Of a DNA stretch of 44,958 nucleotides, positions 16,946 through 25,429 are shown in pieces. The stretch is taken from NCBI GenBank assembly GCA_030637945.1, contig DAOWFN010000092.1:1-44958 (forward strand), in the 5' to 3' direction. The stretch's first letter is position 1; the number at the start of each line of letters is the position of its first letter. The position numbers and the translations under genes were made by a program. This stretch comes from Gammaproteobacteria bacterium. Its GTDB lineage: Bacteria > Pseudomonadota > Gammaproteobacteria > SZUA-229. The notes beneath the pieces are model-generated. The model saw only the letters and a list, made by a program, of their open reading frames with translations, did not search any database and was not told where the DNA came from.

Positions 16946-17494
16946 TTATCTCCTGAGTACGGCCTGGGGTGTTGTATCAACAGGTAGCACTTCGATGGCG
17001 AGTGGCTCTGGTCCTGTCAATTTTATGTGTTCCCCTTCGTTCAATACAACATGTTCACCGACGATGTCGGCCTGTAACGGCAGCTCGCGACCGCTACGGT
17101 CAAGCAGGCAAACCAGGGTGATGCTGGCAGGGCGGCCATAATCAAATAATTCATTCATCGCAGCTCTGATCGTTCGACCGGTGTGTAACACATCATCGAC
17201 CAGGATGATGTGCCGGTCTTCAACATCGGGGGGTAATTTTGATGGTTTAACTTCCGGATTCAATCCGATACGTGAAAAATCATCACGATAGAAACTGATA
17301 TCCAGGCTTGCTAAGGGTTCGGAAAAGACGTCTTTTGAGTTATTGAGCTGTTGGTAAAGTTCTGTTGCTACCCATACACCACCGGTATGAATGCCTACCA
17401 TCAACGGATTATCGATTGCTTTTTCATCAAGCAATGTTTGTATTTTTTCTGCCATTTGTGCCAGAAGTTGATCTGGTGTGGCGAGTTGATGCAT
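16946..17494 (-). CDS. pyrR: PyrR, pyrimidine operon regulator / uracil phosphoribosyltransferase
   Basis: This 182-residue protein has a type I phosphoribosyltransferase fold with the PRPP loop IILVDDVLHTGRTIRAAM (13-residue signature). The flexible-loop region SFYRDDFSRIGL is typical of PyrR. In Bacillus PyrR binds pyr mRNA; in Pseudomonas-type operons its regulatory role is less clear and uracil salvage activity may dominate. No obvious attenuator hairpin with a T-run is seen in the 42-bp gap before it. It leads the pyr genes in the same order as Pseudomonas. Confidence 0.94.
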   Translation of the reverse strand: MHQLATPDQLLAQMAEKIQTLLDEKAIDNPLMVGIHTGGVWVATELYQQLNNSKDVFSEPLASLDISFYRDDFSRIGLNPEVKPSKLPPDVEDRHIILVDDVLHTGRTIRAAMNELFDYGRPASITLVCLLDRSGRELPLQADIVGEHVVLNEGEHIKLTGPEPLAIEVLPVDTTPQAVLRR

Positions 17495-17536
17495 AAATTT
17501 CCGTTAACTTAGTGGATATGTTTTTTTGTGCCCGGT

Positions 17537-17971
17537 CTACGTTTGCCGGTCTAACCAACGTTGCACAATAATTGCGGCTGCTATTCTATCAATCTCGTGC
17601 TTATTCTGCTTATTTATTTTTATATTTTCCTTAAGTATCTCTTCAGCCTGTTGAGAACTTAATGCCTCATCGACTTCGATCACGGGCAATTTAAATCGTT
17701 TTTCCAGTTCGTAGCAAAAATGTCTGGCGGCAGCTGTCATTTTATTTTCGCTGCCATCGGTATGATACGGCATGCCAACAATTAATTTTTGTGGTTTCCA
17801 CTGTTGAATTTCAGCATCGATCGCCTGCCAGTCAGGGTTGCCGTCAACCTGATTTATGGTCTTACAGGGTGTGGCAGAGTTTGTAATGGTTTGGCCGGTA
17901 GCAAGGCCAATACGTTTTTTACCGTAGTCAAAACCTAATACGGTTGTTATCTGTTCGTTTATCGCTGCCAT
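17537..17971 (-). CDS. ruvX: Holliday junction resolvase-like protein RuvX (YqgF)
   Basis: This 144-residue protein has the RNase H-like YqgF fold: LGFDYGKKRIGLATGQ at the N-terminus with the first catalytic Asp, LIVGMPYHTDGSENKM in the middle, and VIEVDEALSSQQAEEIL plus DRIAAAIIVQRWLD near the end with the remaining acidic residues. YqgF proteins are implicated in 16S rRNA 5' end maturation and were first proposed as resolvases. It is 18 bp downstream of yqgE, a widely conserved pair. Confidence 0.94.
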   Translation of the reverse strand: MAAINEQITTVLGFDYGKKRIGLATGQTITNSATPCKTINQVDGNPDWQAIDAEIQQWKPQKLIVGMPYHTDGSENKMTAAARHFCYELEKRFKLPVIEVDEALSSQQAEEILKENIKINKQNKHEIDRIAAAIIVQRWLDRQT

Positions 17972-17989
17972 TTTAAATCGATGTTGAGA

Positions 17990-18574
17990 TCAAGCGTGAC
18001 CCGTATCGCTGCTGAGCAATGATAGATCAATACCAATAAGTTTTGCTGCGGCTTTCCAGCGTTCTTCTGGAGGTGTATCAAAGATGATCTGTTCATCAGC
18101 CGGGCAGCTCAGCCAGGTATTACTTGCGATTTCGTCATCCAGTTGCCCTGCAGCCCAGCCTGCGTAACCTAATGCTACAATGCTGTCTTTAGGGCCTTTA
18201 TTATTTACTATGGCTTGCAGGATGTCTTTTGATGTAGTCAAAGCCACGCTGTCGTTTACTTTCAGCGTTGACTGCCAGTCCCCCGTTGGTCGATGTAGTA
18301 TAAAACCACGCCCCTGATCGACCGGGCCGCCAATAAACACCGCCTGGTCTTCATTGTGATGATCTAGAGTTTCTATTTTCATCTCTTTGATTATCTGCCG
18401 CAGTGTAAGGCTGGTTTCCTGATTGATGATAATACCGAAGCTGCCTGTTTCATCATGTTCGCAGATATAAGTGACCGCATGATTAAAAAAACCATCATCC
18501 AGTGACGGCATGGCGATAAGAAAATGTCCGGTGAGATTGTAGCTGCCGGAGTCTGTTTTATTGCTGACTGCCAT
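17990..18574 (-). CDS. yqgE: YqgE/AlgH family protein
   Basis: This 194-residue cytoplasmic protein belongs to the UPF0301 (YqgE/AlgH) family. Landmarks are LTGHFLIAMPSLDDGFFNHAV at the N-terminus (shown in part: GHFLIAMPSLDD), FGIIINQ, VFIGGPVDQGRGFILH and VALGYAGWAAGQLDDE. In Pseudomonas AlgH affects alginate and other exoproducts, but its biochemical activity is not established. It lies between tonB and ruvX, as in Pseudomonas. Confidence 0.93.
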   Translation of the reverse strand: MAVSNKTDSGSYNLTGHFLIAMPSLDDGFFNHAVTYICEHDETGSFGIIINQETSLTLRQIIKEMKIETLDHHNEDQAVFIGGPVDQGRGFILHRPTGDWQSTLKVNDSVALTTSKDILQAIVNNKGPKDSIVALGYAGWAAGQLDDEIASNTWLSCPADEQIIFDTPPEERWKAAAKLIGIDLSLLSSDTGHA

Positions 18575-18589
18575 GGATAAAGGTGTTTT

Positions 18590-19483
18590 TCACCGTGTAC
18601 GAATACTGCTGTTATTTAAAAATTCCCAGCTGCGGGTGATATGTATGACATCTGCTTCTTTACGAAGTTTCTTTGGAAATGCGGAATAGGGGGCTGCTAA
18701 TTTTACAATGCGTTTCGCAGCGTCATCAAGGATCTGGTGACCGGATGATTGGCGCAGGTCTGTTTTGACAAGTTCACCATCGGCGTTGATAACAACATCA
18801 AGAATAAGCGTGCCGCTTAGTTTTTTTCTTCTGGCCTGGTCAGGGTAATTTAAATTACCTACACGCTCAACACGATTGATCCAGTTACGCATATATTCTG
18901 CCGGGGTGAATTCTTTGGTGCTGGAATTTAGATATTTGGTCCTATCAATACTTGCCTGTTCTTCTATGATGTCACTAATTTCGGCTGCCTGCCGTGCTGT
19001 TTGTGTATTTTCACTAATGTTTGTTTCATTTACCGTTGTATCATCCTCAGCTTTAACAGGCGTTTTTTCAGTATTGATCGCATACTCAGCATCCTGTTGA
19101 GTGAGTAAAGCTTGTTGCTCGTTGTGTTTTTGTTGCTGTACCTGTTGCACGCTGGCCTGCAGGGCAATGCCGGGTTCGTCTGATAATGTTGCAGCGCTAA
19201 ACAGTTCACGAGACCTGGCTTTTTCTTCTGCATCACCGCCGCCGAGCTGTGAAACCTGTGCCAGATAATCGACATCTTCGGACTCTTCGATATCAGCAGG
19301 TGCCTGGGTCTGTACCAGAATAATATCAAGCGTCGGTGCAGTTTTGCTGTCAGCGGGAGGGGATATGCTGAAAGTGACGCCTAAGATAATAATACCGTGA
19401 AAAATTGTGGCAAGAAAAAACGTCATGCCAAAACGGTCGTTATCAGTGACAGTTGGTTTGATCGTTCTACGATTTTTCATCAT
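18590..19483 (-). CDS. tonB: TonB family energy-transducing protein
   Basis: This 297-residue protein has a cytoplasmic N-terminus, one membrane helix (about residues 22-40, FFLATIFHGIIILGVTF), a long Gln/Glu-rich periplasmic linker without the usual Pro-Lys repeats, and a C-terminal TonB domain around LNYPDQARRKKLSGTLILDV. TonB proteins pass proton-motive-force energy to outer-membrane receptors, but no receptor or ExbB/ExbD is nearby. The position between gshB and yqgE equals Pseudomonas tonB3, which has been linked to twitching motility and pilus assembly; that role is inference here. Confidence 0.87.
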   Translation of the reverse strand: MMKNRRTIKPTVTDNDRFGMTFFLATIFHGIIILGVTFSISPPADSKTAPTLDIILVQTQAPADIEESEDVDYLAQVSQLGGGDAEEKARSRELFSAATLSDEPGIALQASVQQVQQQKHNEQQALLTQQDAEYAINTEKTPVKAEDDTTVNETNISENTQTARQAAEISDIIEEQASIDRTKYLNSSTKEFTPAEYMRNWINRVERVGNLNYPDQARRKKLSGTLILDVVINADGELVKTDLRQSSGHQILDDAAKRIVKLAAPYSAFPKKLRKEADVIHITRSWEFLNNSSIRTR

Positions 19484-19569
19484 TTTTAAGGACGTTTTTC
19501 AAGATGATTAAGTCATTCCTGTCTGTTTCGTGGTTTTAATTGCAATCTGGATTCATCTGCATTAATTCA

Positions 19570-20655
19570 TTATAGTTCCTCACTAACAATAATGCGCGAA
19601 GTTGGTGATTTATTTAGGAATTTGATGCGTTTTTCCATCGCAGAAGTTAGGTGGATGTTTCCATCCGCGTCAATCAGCATGACATAACGTACCTTCATGC
19701 TTTTAGCGATGGCCTGCCAGTCCTTACTGCCGGCAACAAATAATGCAGTGGCCGCGGCATCGGCACGCCCTGCATCGGTATGTATCACTGTCACCGATTG
19801 TGCGTCGTCTGTTGGATAGCCTGTTTTCGGGTTGAGGATGTGGTGGAAACGTTTAGAACGGTAGGTATAAAATCGTTCGTAATCGCCAGATGTAAAAACA
19901 CTCTCATCGCTGTTAACTTCAACACTTGCCAGTATCTTATTATTACGTGGGTGCCGGATGCCGATGTTCCATGCACGGTTACCGTGTTGCCCGATGACAC
20001 TGAGATCACCACCGGCATTAATGACCGCGTTGTGTATGCCGAGTGCCTGTAGGTGTCTGACGCCGAGGTTGATCGCATAGCCTTTTGCGAAGGCGCCAAA
20101 GTTGAGTAATACAGCAGGGTTGGTATTTATTAGCTGTTTATCAGCGTTGAACGATAGATCGCTCATCTGTGGATTTTTGTTGATTAAATCTTGAATCATG
20201 GCGTCGTCAGGCGGTTGGATATCTTCATCCTGATATTTATGGAACTGCCAGAGGTTAATCAACTGCCCGATCGCCGGATTGTAATAATTATGGCTCTGTT
20301 GGCTTAGATCGATGGAGGTCTGGATAATTGGAATGAGGTGTGCGGGTACTGATATTACCGATTGAGTGCTTAGTTGTTTATTTAGCTGTGCCAGGTCACC
20401 GTTGGTCCATGGTGACCAATCCAGATGGTTTTTATCGAAAAGCTGCTGGAGTTGAGTGAAGGCGTTATCAGCTTGCTGTTGGTCGACATCATATAATGTG
20501 ATATCGATTAAAGTACCAAATGCAAAGATGCTGTAATCATACTGTTTTTCTATTTGATTGCAGGCGCTAACAAGTATCGTTGATACAGCTAGAATGATAG
20601 CAGGGAAAATAACAGATAAGCGTTGCTGGATCAGGACAAGTGCTGTTTTATACAT
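19570..20655 (-). CDS. apbE: ApbE-type FAD:protein FMN transferase (lipoprotein)
   Basis: This 361-residue protein starts with a lipoprotein signal: a hydrophobic segment ending in LVSAC, with Cys32 as the lipidated residue. The mature part has the ApbE signatures FGTLIDITLYD, FGAFAKGYAIN, INAGGDLSVIG and HHILNPKTGYPT, and the metal-binding TDAGRADAAATALFV segment. ApbE attaches FMN to threonine in subunits such as NqrB/NqrC or RnfD/RnfG; none of these is in the window. The start overlaps the 3' end of gshB by 25 bases, so they are likely co-translated. It interrupts the otherwise conserved gshB-tonB pair. Confidence 0.92.
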   Translation of the reverse strand: MYKTALVLIQQRLSVIFPAIILAVSTILVSACNQIEKQYDYSIFAFGTLIDITLYDVDQQQADNAFTQLQQLFDKNHLDWSPWTNGDLAQLNKQLSTQSVISVPAHLIPIIQTSIDLSQQSHNYYNPAIGQLINLWQFHKYQDEDIQPPDDAMIQDLINKNPQMSDLSFNADKQLINTNPAVLLNFGAFAKGYAINLGVRHLQALGIHNAVINAGGDLSVIGQHGNRAWNIGIRHPRNNKILASVEVNSDESVFTSGDYERFYTYRSKRFHHILNPKTGYPTDDAQSVTVIHTDAGRADAAATALFVAGSKDWQAIAKSMKVRYVMLIDADGNIHLTSAMEKRIKFLNKSPTSRIIVSEEL

Positions 20656-21593
20656 TGCATCAGGTCGCCGGCGATGTCCAGTGAGTATATCTGGTCGAGT
20701 TCTCGTATGCAGGTAGGGCTGGTAATATTTATTTCTGTCAGATAATCACCAATAATATCGATACCGGCAAACAATATGCCCTGTTGTTTTAACACCGGAC
20801 CAACTTGCTGGCATATCCAGTGGTCACGTTCGGTGAGTTCAACGCCGACACCTGTGCCACCGGCGGCAAGATTGCCACGTGTTTCACCAGCAGCAGGGAT
20901 GCGCGCTAAAGCATAAGGTACCGCGCTGCCATCGATCAATAAAACACGTTTATCTCCATTGATGATCTCGGGGATGAATTGCTGGGCCATTACTGTACGA
21001 GATTCATTTTCAGATACTGTTTCAAGGATGACGGAGAGGTTTGGGTCTTGCGGGTTGACCCGGTAGATGGATGTGCCGCCCATACCGTCCAGTGGTTTTA
21101 AAATAACATCTTGCTGTTCGGTCTCATATCGCTGAACAATGAAATCACGTAAACGTTGCTTATTTCTGCTGACCAGAAAAGGGGTGCAGCATTGCGGGAA
21201 CTGCGTGATAAACATTTTTTCATTATTGTCACGCAAACTCGCCGGTCTGTTGACTATAAGTGTCCCGTTTTGTTCTGCAAGTCCTAAAATGTAGGTGCTG
21301 GCAATGTATTCGATATCGAATGGCGGGTCTTTTCGCATCAGGATGACGTCCAGCGAGCTCAGGTCAATATCCTGCTCTTTAGTGAAGTCAAACCAGTGAT
21401 CTGGATTATCATCTACATGGGTTATTCGACTAAGAGCTTTGGGTATTTCATTTTCGGTATAGAGATCTTCCTGGTAGATGGTATGGATTTCCCAGCCTGA
21501 TTTCTGAGCCGCCAGCATCATGGAAAAACTGCTGTCTTTTTTTATATTGATAGCTGGCAAGGGATCCATGACGACGCCTATTTTAATGCTCAC
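20631..21593 (-). CDS. gshB: Glutathione synthetase GshB
   Basis: This ATP-grasp ligase of 320 residues joins gamma-glutamylcysteine and glycine. The start is set at a GTG at 21593, because GGAG lies six bases upstream and the resulting MSIKIGVVMDPLPAINIKKDSSF region aligns with the E. coli N-terminus; longer starts up to 21707 are open but unsupported. Family blocks include RKDPPFD, VILKPLDGMGGTSIYRV and RVLLIDGSAVPYALARIPA, then GDYLTEINITSPTC near the end. It is the first gene of the leftward block and is divergent from pilG. Confidence 0.95.
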   Translation of the reverse strand: MSIKIGVVMDPLPAINIKKDSSFSMMLAAQKSGWEIHTIYQEDLYTENEIPKALSRITHVDDNPDHWFDFTKEQDIDLSSLDVILMRKDPPFDIEYIASTYILGLAEQNGTLIVNRPASLRDNNEKMFITQFPQCCTPFLVSRNKQRLRDFIVQRYETEQQDVILKPLDGMGGTSIYRVNPQDPNLSVILETVSENESRTVMAQQFIPEIINGDKRVLLIDGSAVPYALARIPAAGETRGNLAAGGTGVGVELTERDHWICQQVGPVLKQQGILFAGIDIIGDYLTEINITSPTCIRELDQIYSLDIAGDLMQCIKQHLS

Positions 21594-21793
21594 GAAATTC
21601 TCCATTGTGGTCAAAAGTGTTGATTTGACACAGTTTAACAGCAATTTGACAGTGATTTTTAAGTGCGGGTTAGTAAATAATTTTATCCTTAGCAAAAACG
21701 TGGCCAATATCGTTACAGTTTTTATGAATAGTTGGCAATACGTAGAATGTGGTCTACATTTAGTTATAGTGTTTATTTTGGCTGGTTTTTAAT

Positions 21794-21822
21794 TTGACGT
21801 TTTAAAATGGTACAGTGATGAT
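21794..21822 (+). promoter_or_regulatory. Candidate promoter for the pil-chp operon
   Basis: TTGACG at 21794-21799 and GATGAT at 21817-21822 are 17 bases apart, 16 bp upstream of the pilG ATG. The -10 is weak (4 of 6), so the call is tentative. The 244-bp gshB-pilG gap is A/T-rich and holds no gene that I can see. Confidence 0.35.
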
Positions 21823-21837
21823 TGAAGAGACTTTGTT

Positions 21838-22212
21838 ATGAATGACCTAAAAGTAATGGTTATTGATGACAGCAAAACAATTAGGCGAACGGCAGAAAAC
21901 CTGCTTACAAAAGAAGGTTGCGAGGTGGTGACAGCGGTTGATGGTTTTGAGGCGTTATCAAAGATTGCCGAGAACAAGCCGGATATTATATTTGTCGATA
22001 TCATGATGCCCAGACTAGACGGTTACCAGACCTGCGCTTTAATAAAAAACAATACAACATTTAAAGATACACCGGTCATCATGTTATCAAGTAAGGATAG
22101 TATTTTTGACCGCGCGCGCGGCCGTATTGTTGGTTCTACACAATATTTAACAAAACCCTTTACCAAGGAAGATTTGATAGGAGCGATACAGGAGCACGCG
22201 CCGGCAAGATAG
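21838..22212 (+). CDS. pilG: Twitching motility response regulator PilG
   Basis: This 124-residue single-domain receiver has the acidic pair DDSKTIRR, the phospho-acceptor Asp54 in FVDIMMPRLDGY, and the conserved Lys in QYLTKPF. It matches Pseudomonas PilG through KVMVIDDSKTIRRTAE and YQTCALIKNN but is shorter at both ends. PilG is phosphorylated by ChpA and promotes pilus extension. It is the first gene of the Pil-Chp cluster. TAG is the stop codon, which matters for the aroB case. Confidence 0.95.
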   Translation: MNDLKVMVIDDSKTIRRTAENLLTKEGCEVVTAVDGFEALSKIAENKPDIIFVDIMMPRLDGYQTCALIKNNTTFKDTPVIMLSSKDSIFDRARGRIVGSTQYLTKPFTKEDLIGAIQEHAPAR

Positions 22213-22294
22213 CAGGAAATGAAACTAATATTAAAAATACTGAGTACGGTCAATCGAATTCAGTTGGTAATGAAAACATAGCGGTGAGTAAGAT

Positions 22295-22660
22295 ATGGCA
22301 AAAGTAATGATAGTTGATGATTCGCCTACAGAAGTGCATGTATTAACAACCATGTTGACTAAAAATGGCCATGAAGTGGTAACCGCGACATCGGGTGAAG
22401 ACGGCGTAGAGATGGCAAAAATAGAACAGCCAGATCTGATTTTGATGGATGTGGTAATGCCGGGTATGAATGGTTTTCAGGCTACGCGCCAGATTTCAAA
22501 AAATGACGAAACGTCTTCGATCCCCGTTATCATGGTAACGACGAAAGATCAGGAAACAGATAAGGTTTGGGCAATGCGTCAGGGCGCAAAAGATTACATC
22601 GTAAAGCCTGTGCAGGAAAAGGCCCTGATAGAGCATGTAAACATGGTTTTGTCTGCGTAG
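22295..22660 (+). CDS. pilH: Twitching motility response regulator PilH
   Basis: This 121-residue single-domain receiver has the DDSPTE acidic pocket, Asp52 in LMDVVMPGMNGF, and Lys in DYIVKPV. PilH acts with PilG downstream of the ChpA kinase; in Pseudomonas it favours retraction or acts as a phosphate sink. It sits 82 bp after pilG. The downstream order pilI-pilJ-chpA supports the name over other CheY-like proteins. It also ends in TAG. Confidence 0.95.
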   Translation: MAKVMIVDDSPTEVHVLTTMLTKNGHEVVTATSGEDGVEMAKIEQPDLILMDVVMPGMNGFQATRQISKNDETSSIPVIMVTTKDQETDKVWAMRQGAKDYIVKPVQEKALIEHVNMVLSA

Positions 22661-22709
22661 ATTATAGATAGTGATTTTTTGTAAAAACAATCGATGTGAA
22701 TAATAAGCG

Positions 22710-23246
22710 ATGAATATTAACAACCCATTTGATGTATTGCAGGACCTTGAGAGACGAACCTTAAAAGGCGCGACAGGGTTGCCCGCGCTGGACCGGATTG
22801 AAGAAGAGTGGGTAGGTGTAGGCTTTAGAGTCGGTGATGCAAAACTGATCGCATCGATGGCAGATGTAAAAGAAATTCTCGAGCTGCCTGAATATACTTA
22901 CGTACCAGGTGTCAAGTCGTGGATCGTGGGCATTGCTAACGTGCGTGGCAGTTTGTTGCCTATTATGGATATGAAGGGCTTTTTACTGGGTGATGATATC
23001 AAGCAGCGGCATAAAGGCAGGGTTATCGTTATCGATTGCAAAGGCTTTAATACAGGGTTAATCGTCGACGAAATATTTGGCATGCGGCATTTCAGGGAGA
23101 GTGACGAAACAGAAGATTTTCCTGAAATGCATGAAAGCATATCACCGTATGTAGAACGGGCTTACAAGCAGGATGATGAACATTGGCCTGTGTTTAGTTT
23201 TAATGAAATGGCAGAAGATGAGCGCTTTGCGCATGCGTCGTTGTAA
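22710..23246 (+). CDS. pilI: CheW-like adaptor PilI
   Basis: This 178-residue CheW-domain protein couples the PilJ receptor to the ChpA kinase. The CheW fold is seen in VGFRVGDAKLIASMADVKEILELP, VPGVKSWIVGIANVRGSLLPIMDMKGF and VIDCKGFNTGLIVDEIFGMRHF. Length is as in Pseudomonas PilI. It lies between pilH and pilJ on the same strand. Confidence 0.94.
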   Translation: MNINNPFDVLQDLERRTLKGATGLPALDRIEEEWVGVGFRVGDAKLIASMADVKEILELPEYTYVPGVKSWIVGIANVRGSLLPIMDMKGFLLGDDIKQRHKGRVIVIDCKGFNTGLIVDEIFGMRHFRESDETEDFPEMHESISPYVERAYKQDDEHWPVFSFNEMAEDERFAHASL

Positions 23247-23346
23247 CTGTTAAAAAAATAACGAAACGACAGAAATATATAACTAGAAAGACTACTGATT
23301 ACATTAACTTAGAAATAGTGAATCAGGTTGATTGGAGAGAATCCGT

Positions 23347-25407
23347 ATGAGTGCACAACACAAAAGTATCGCGATCGGTAAACCGCTGGTAATACTCGGC
23401 GTTTTACTACCAGTATTTATTATCCTTATGTTAGGCAGCCTGGTTTATGTGGGTGATAAACGAGCGGCCTTGCAGCGTCATGTAGAATTATCAGCTGATC
23501 AATTATTATTGTCTCAGCAGATGGCAACGTTTTCTTTAGGTGCGTCTTCCGGTAGTGAAGCATCTTTTGACCGCCTGCTTGACTCACGAATCAGGTTTGA
23601 TACGGTGTTGGATACATACCGCTCTGGAGACCTCCTTACAGAAAAATTATCAGAGGAGTTGATACCTGAGCTTGATCCGGTTGAAGAAAAATGGAGAAAC
23701 TACAGGAATAACATCGAGGTTATCCTAAATGGTCGCCAGGCGATTACTGAAGTAAAAGATCTGTATGAAGTAATCGAAAGTTTTATCCCGCAGATGCTGA
23801 CGTACTCTGATGAAGTCGTTGGTGTGTTAATCAAGAAGAAGGCATCTTCGAGACAGATTTATCTGGCGACACGTCAGATGATGTTGTCACAACGTATTAA
23901 AAATAATTTGAATCAGGTGTTAGCAGGTGGTGAAGCTGCCGCAGCTGCTGCAGACAGGTTTGGTCGAGATGCGGCGTTATTTGGCCGTGTTCTTGAGGGT
24001 CTGTTAAAAGGTTCGAAAGGTTTGCGTATCGAAAAGGTTACCGATAAAGAAGCCATCGGTAAACTCCGCGAAGTAGCTATGCTGATTAGTGCGGTGAGCG
24101 ATAATATAGCCGGTATTCTGGAGTTGTCGCCAGAGTTGTTTGAGGTGAAAGATGCAGCAGGTTCGGTTGGCACGGATTCTGAAAATTTACTGATAGCAAC
24201 AGAAGCTTTCCAGGAAAAGATTATTGCTCAAGGTGAGCAGCTGGATAACATCCAGTTGTTAGGTGTGGGTTTTGGTGGCGCGGCCGTACTGTTCATCATT
24301 ATCGGCGGTATCTTGATGCTGAAACAAGCAAGAAAACGTGAGGAAAATGCGTTGGAAAATAATCGACGCAACCAACGTGCGATTCTTCAATTGCTTGATG
24401 AGATGGCAAACCTTGCTGATGGTGACTTAACAGTGCATGCGACAGTATCTGAAGAGATTACAGGTGCGATAGCCGACTCGGTGAACTTCACCATCGACGC
24501 GTTGCGTAGTCTGGTTACCACGATAAACACGACCGCTTCTGAAGTATCTGAATCAACTGAGAGAACACAACATACTGCGACTGAATTAGCAGAAGCGTCC
24601 AATAAACAGGCGCGTGAAATAGCCTCGGCCAGTGCTGCTGTGACAGATATGGCTGACTCTATGTCAGCGGTATCTGAAGACGCGGATAACTCAGCACAGG
24701 TAGCGCAACAGTCGGTGGATATAGCGCAGAAAGGTGCACAGGTAGTACGTAATTCAATCGGTTCTATGGAGAATATCCGAGAAACGATTCAGGAAACATC
24801 AAAACGGATCAAACGATTAGGTGAGTCATCGCAGGAGATTGGCGATATCGTGGGGCTGATTACAGAGATCGCTGACCAGACAAACATCCTTGCATTGAAT
24901 GCAGCAATTCAGGCATCAACTGCAGGTGATGCAGGCCGTGGTTTCGCCGTGGTGGCGGATGAGGTGCAACGTCTTGCAGAGCGTGCTGGTAATGCGACCA
25001 AGCAGATCGAGGGTTTGGTAAATACCATTCAGGCAGATACCAATGAAGCGGTTAAATCCATGGAGTTGAGTACGGCCGGTGTTGTAAATGGTGCAGCCAT
25101 GGCAGAGGATGCGGGCGTCGCATTGAAAGAAATTGAGTCGGTGTCTAATGAATTGTCACATCTTATTAAAGGAATTTCTGATTCTACCAAGCAGCAATCC
25201 AAGGTGGCGTTGTCTGTATCAGACACCATGAACATTATTCAGGAGATTACCTTGCAGACATCTGAAGGTACTGAGGAAACATCAACTTCATTGACCGCGT
25301 TGAATGAGTTGTCGTCTGAATTGGGGCGTTCAGTATCCGGCTTTAAACTGCCATCATCCAATGATGATGGTAGTGTCGAAACAGTTATTCTGCAGAGTCA
25401 GGCGTAA
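23347..25407 (+). CDS. pilJ: Type IV pilus methyl-accepting chemotaxis protein PilJ
   Basis: This 686-residue receptor has an N-terminal membrane helix (about residues 10-33), two periplasmic PilJ domains of similar sequence, a second helix near residues 305-325, a HAMP-like linker and a cytoplasmic signalling domain. The hairpin tip reads EIADQTNILALNAAIQAS, and the following AGRGFAVVADEVQRLA is a universal MCP block. The start ATG at 23347 is preceded by GGAGAGA; the frame continues to a TTG at 23332, which is less likely. In Pseudomonas PilJ senses pilus tension through PilA. No CheR- or CheB-type adaptation enzyme is encoded beside it. Confidence 0.95.
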   Translation: MSAQHKSIAIGKPLVILGVLLPVFIILMLGSLVYVGDKRAALQRHVELSADQLLLSQQMATFSLGASSGSEASFDRLLDSRIRFDTVLDTYRSGDLLTEKLSEELIPELDPVEEKWRNYRNNIEVILNGRQAITEVKDLYEVIESFIPQMLTYSDEVVGVLIKKKASSRQIYLATRQMMLSQRIKNNLNQVLAGGEAAAAAADRFGRDAALFGRVLEGLLKGSKGLRIEKVTDKEAIGKLREVAMLISAVSDNIAGILELSPELFEVKDAAGSVGTDSENLLIATEAFQEKIIAQGEQLDNIQLLGVGFGGAAVLFIIIGGILMLKQARKREENALENNRRNQRAILQLLDEMANLADGDLTVHATVSEEITGAIADSVNFTIDALRSLVTTINTTASEVSESTERTQHTATELAEASNKQAREIASASAAVTDMADSMSAVSEDADNSAQVAQQSVDIAQKGAQVVRNSIGSMENIRETIQETSKRIKRLGESSQEIGDIVGLITEIADQTNILALNAAIQASTAGDAGRGFAVVADEVQRLAERAGNATKQIEGLVNTIQADTNEAVKSMELSTAGVVNGAAMAEDAGVALKEIESVSNELSHLIKGISDSTKQQSKVALSVSDTMNIIQEITLQTSEGTEETSTSLTALNELSSELGRSVSGFKLPSSNDDGSVETVILQSQA

Positions 25408-25429
25408 TTAAAAGTCAGGTGATCGGATT

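Noticed and set aside
17495..17536. PyrR-responsive attenuator before pyrR
   Set aside because: The gap is only 42 bases with no terminator hairpin or anti-antiterminator motif that I can see.
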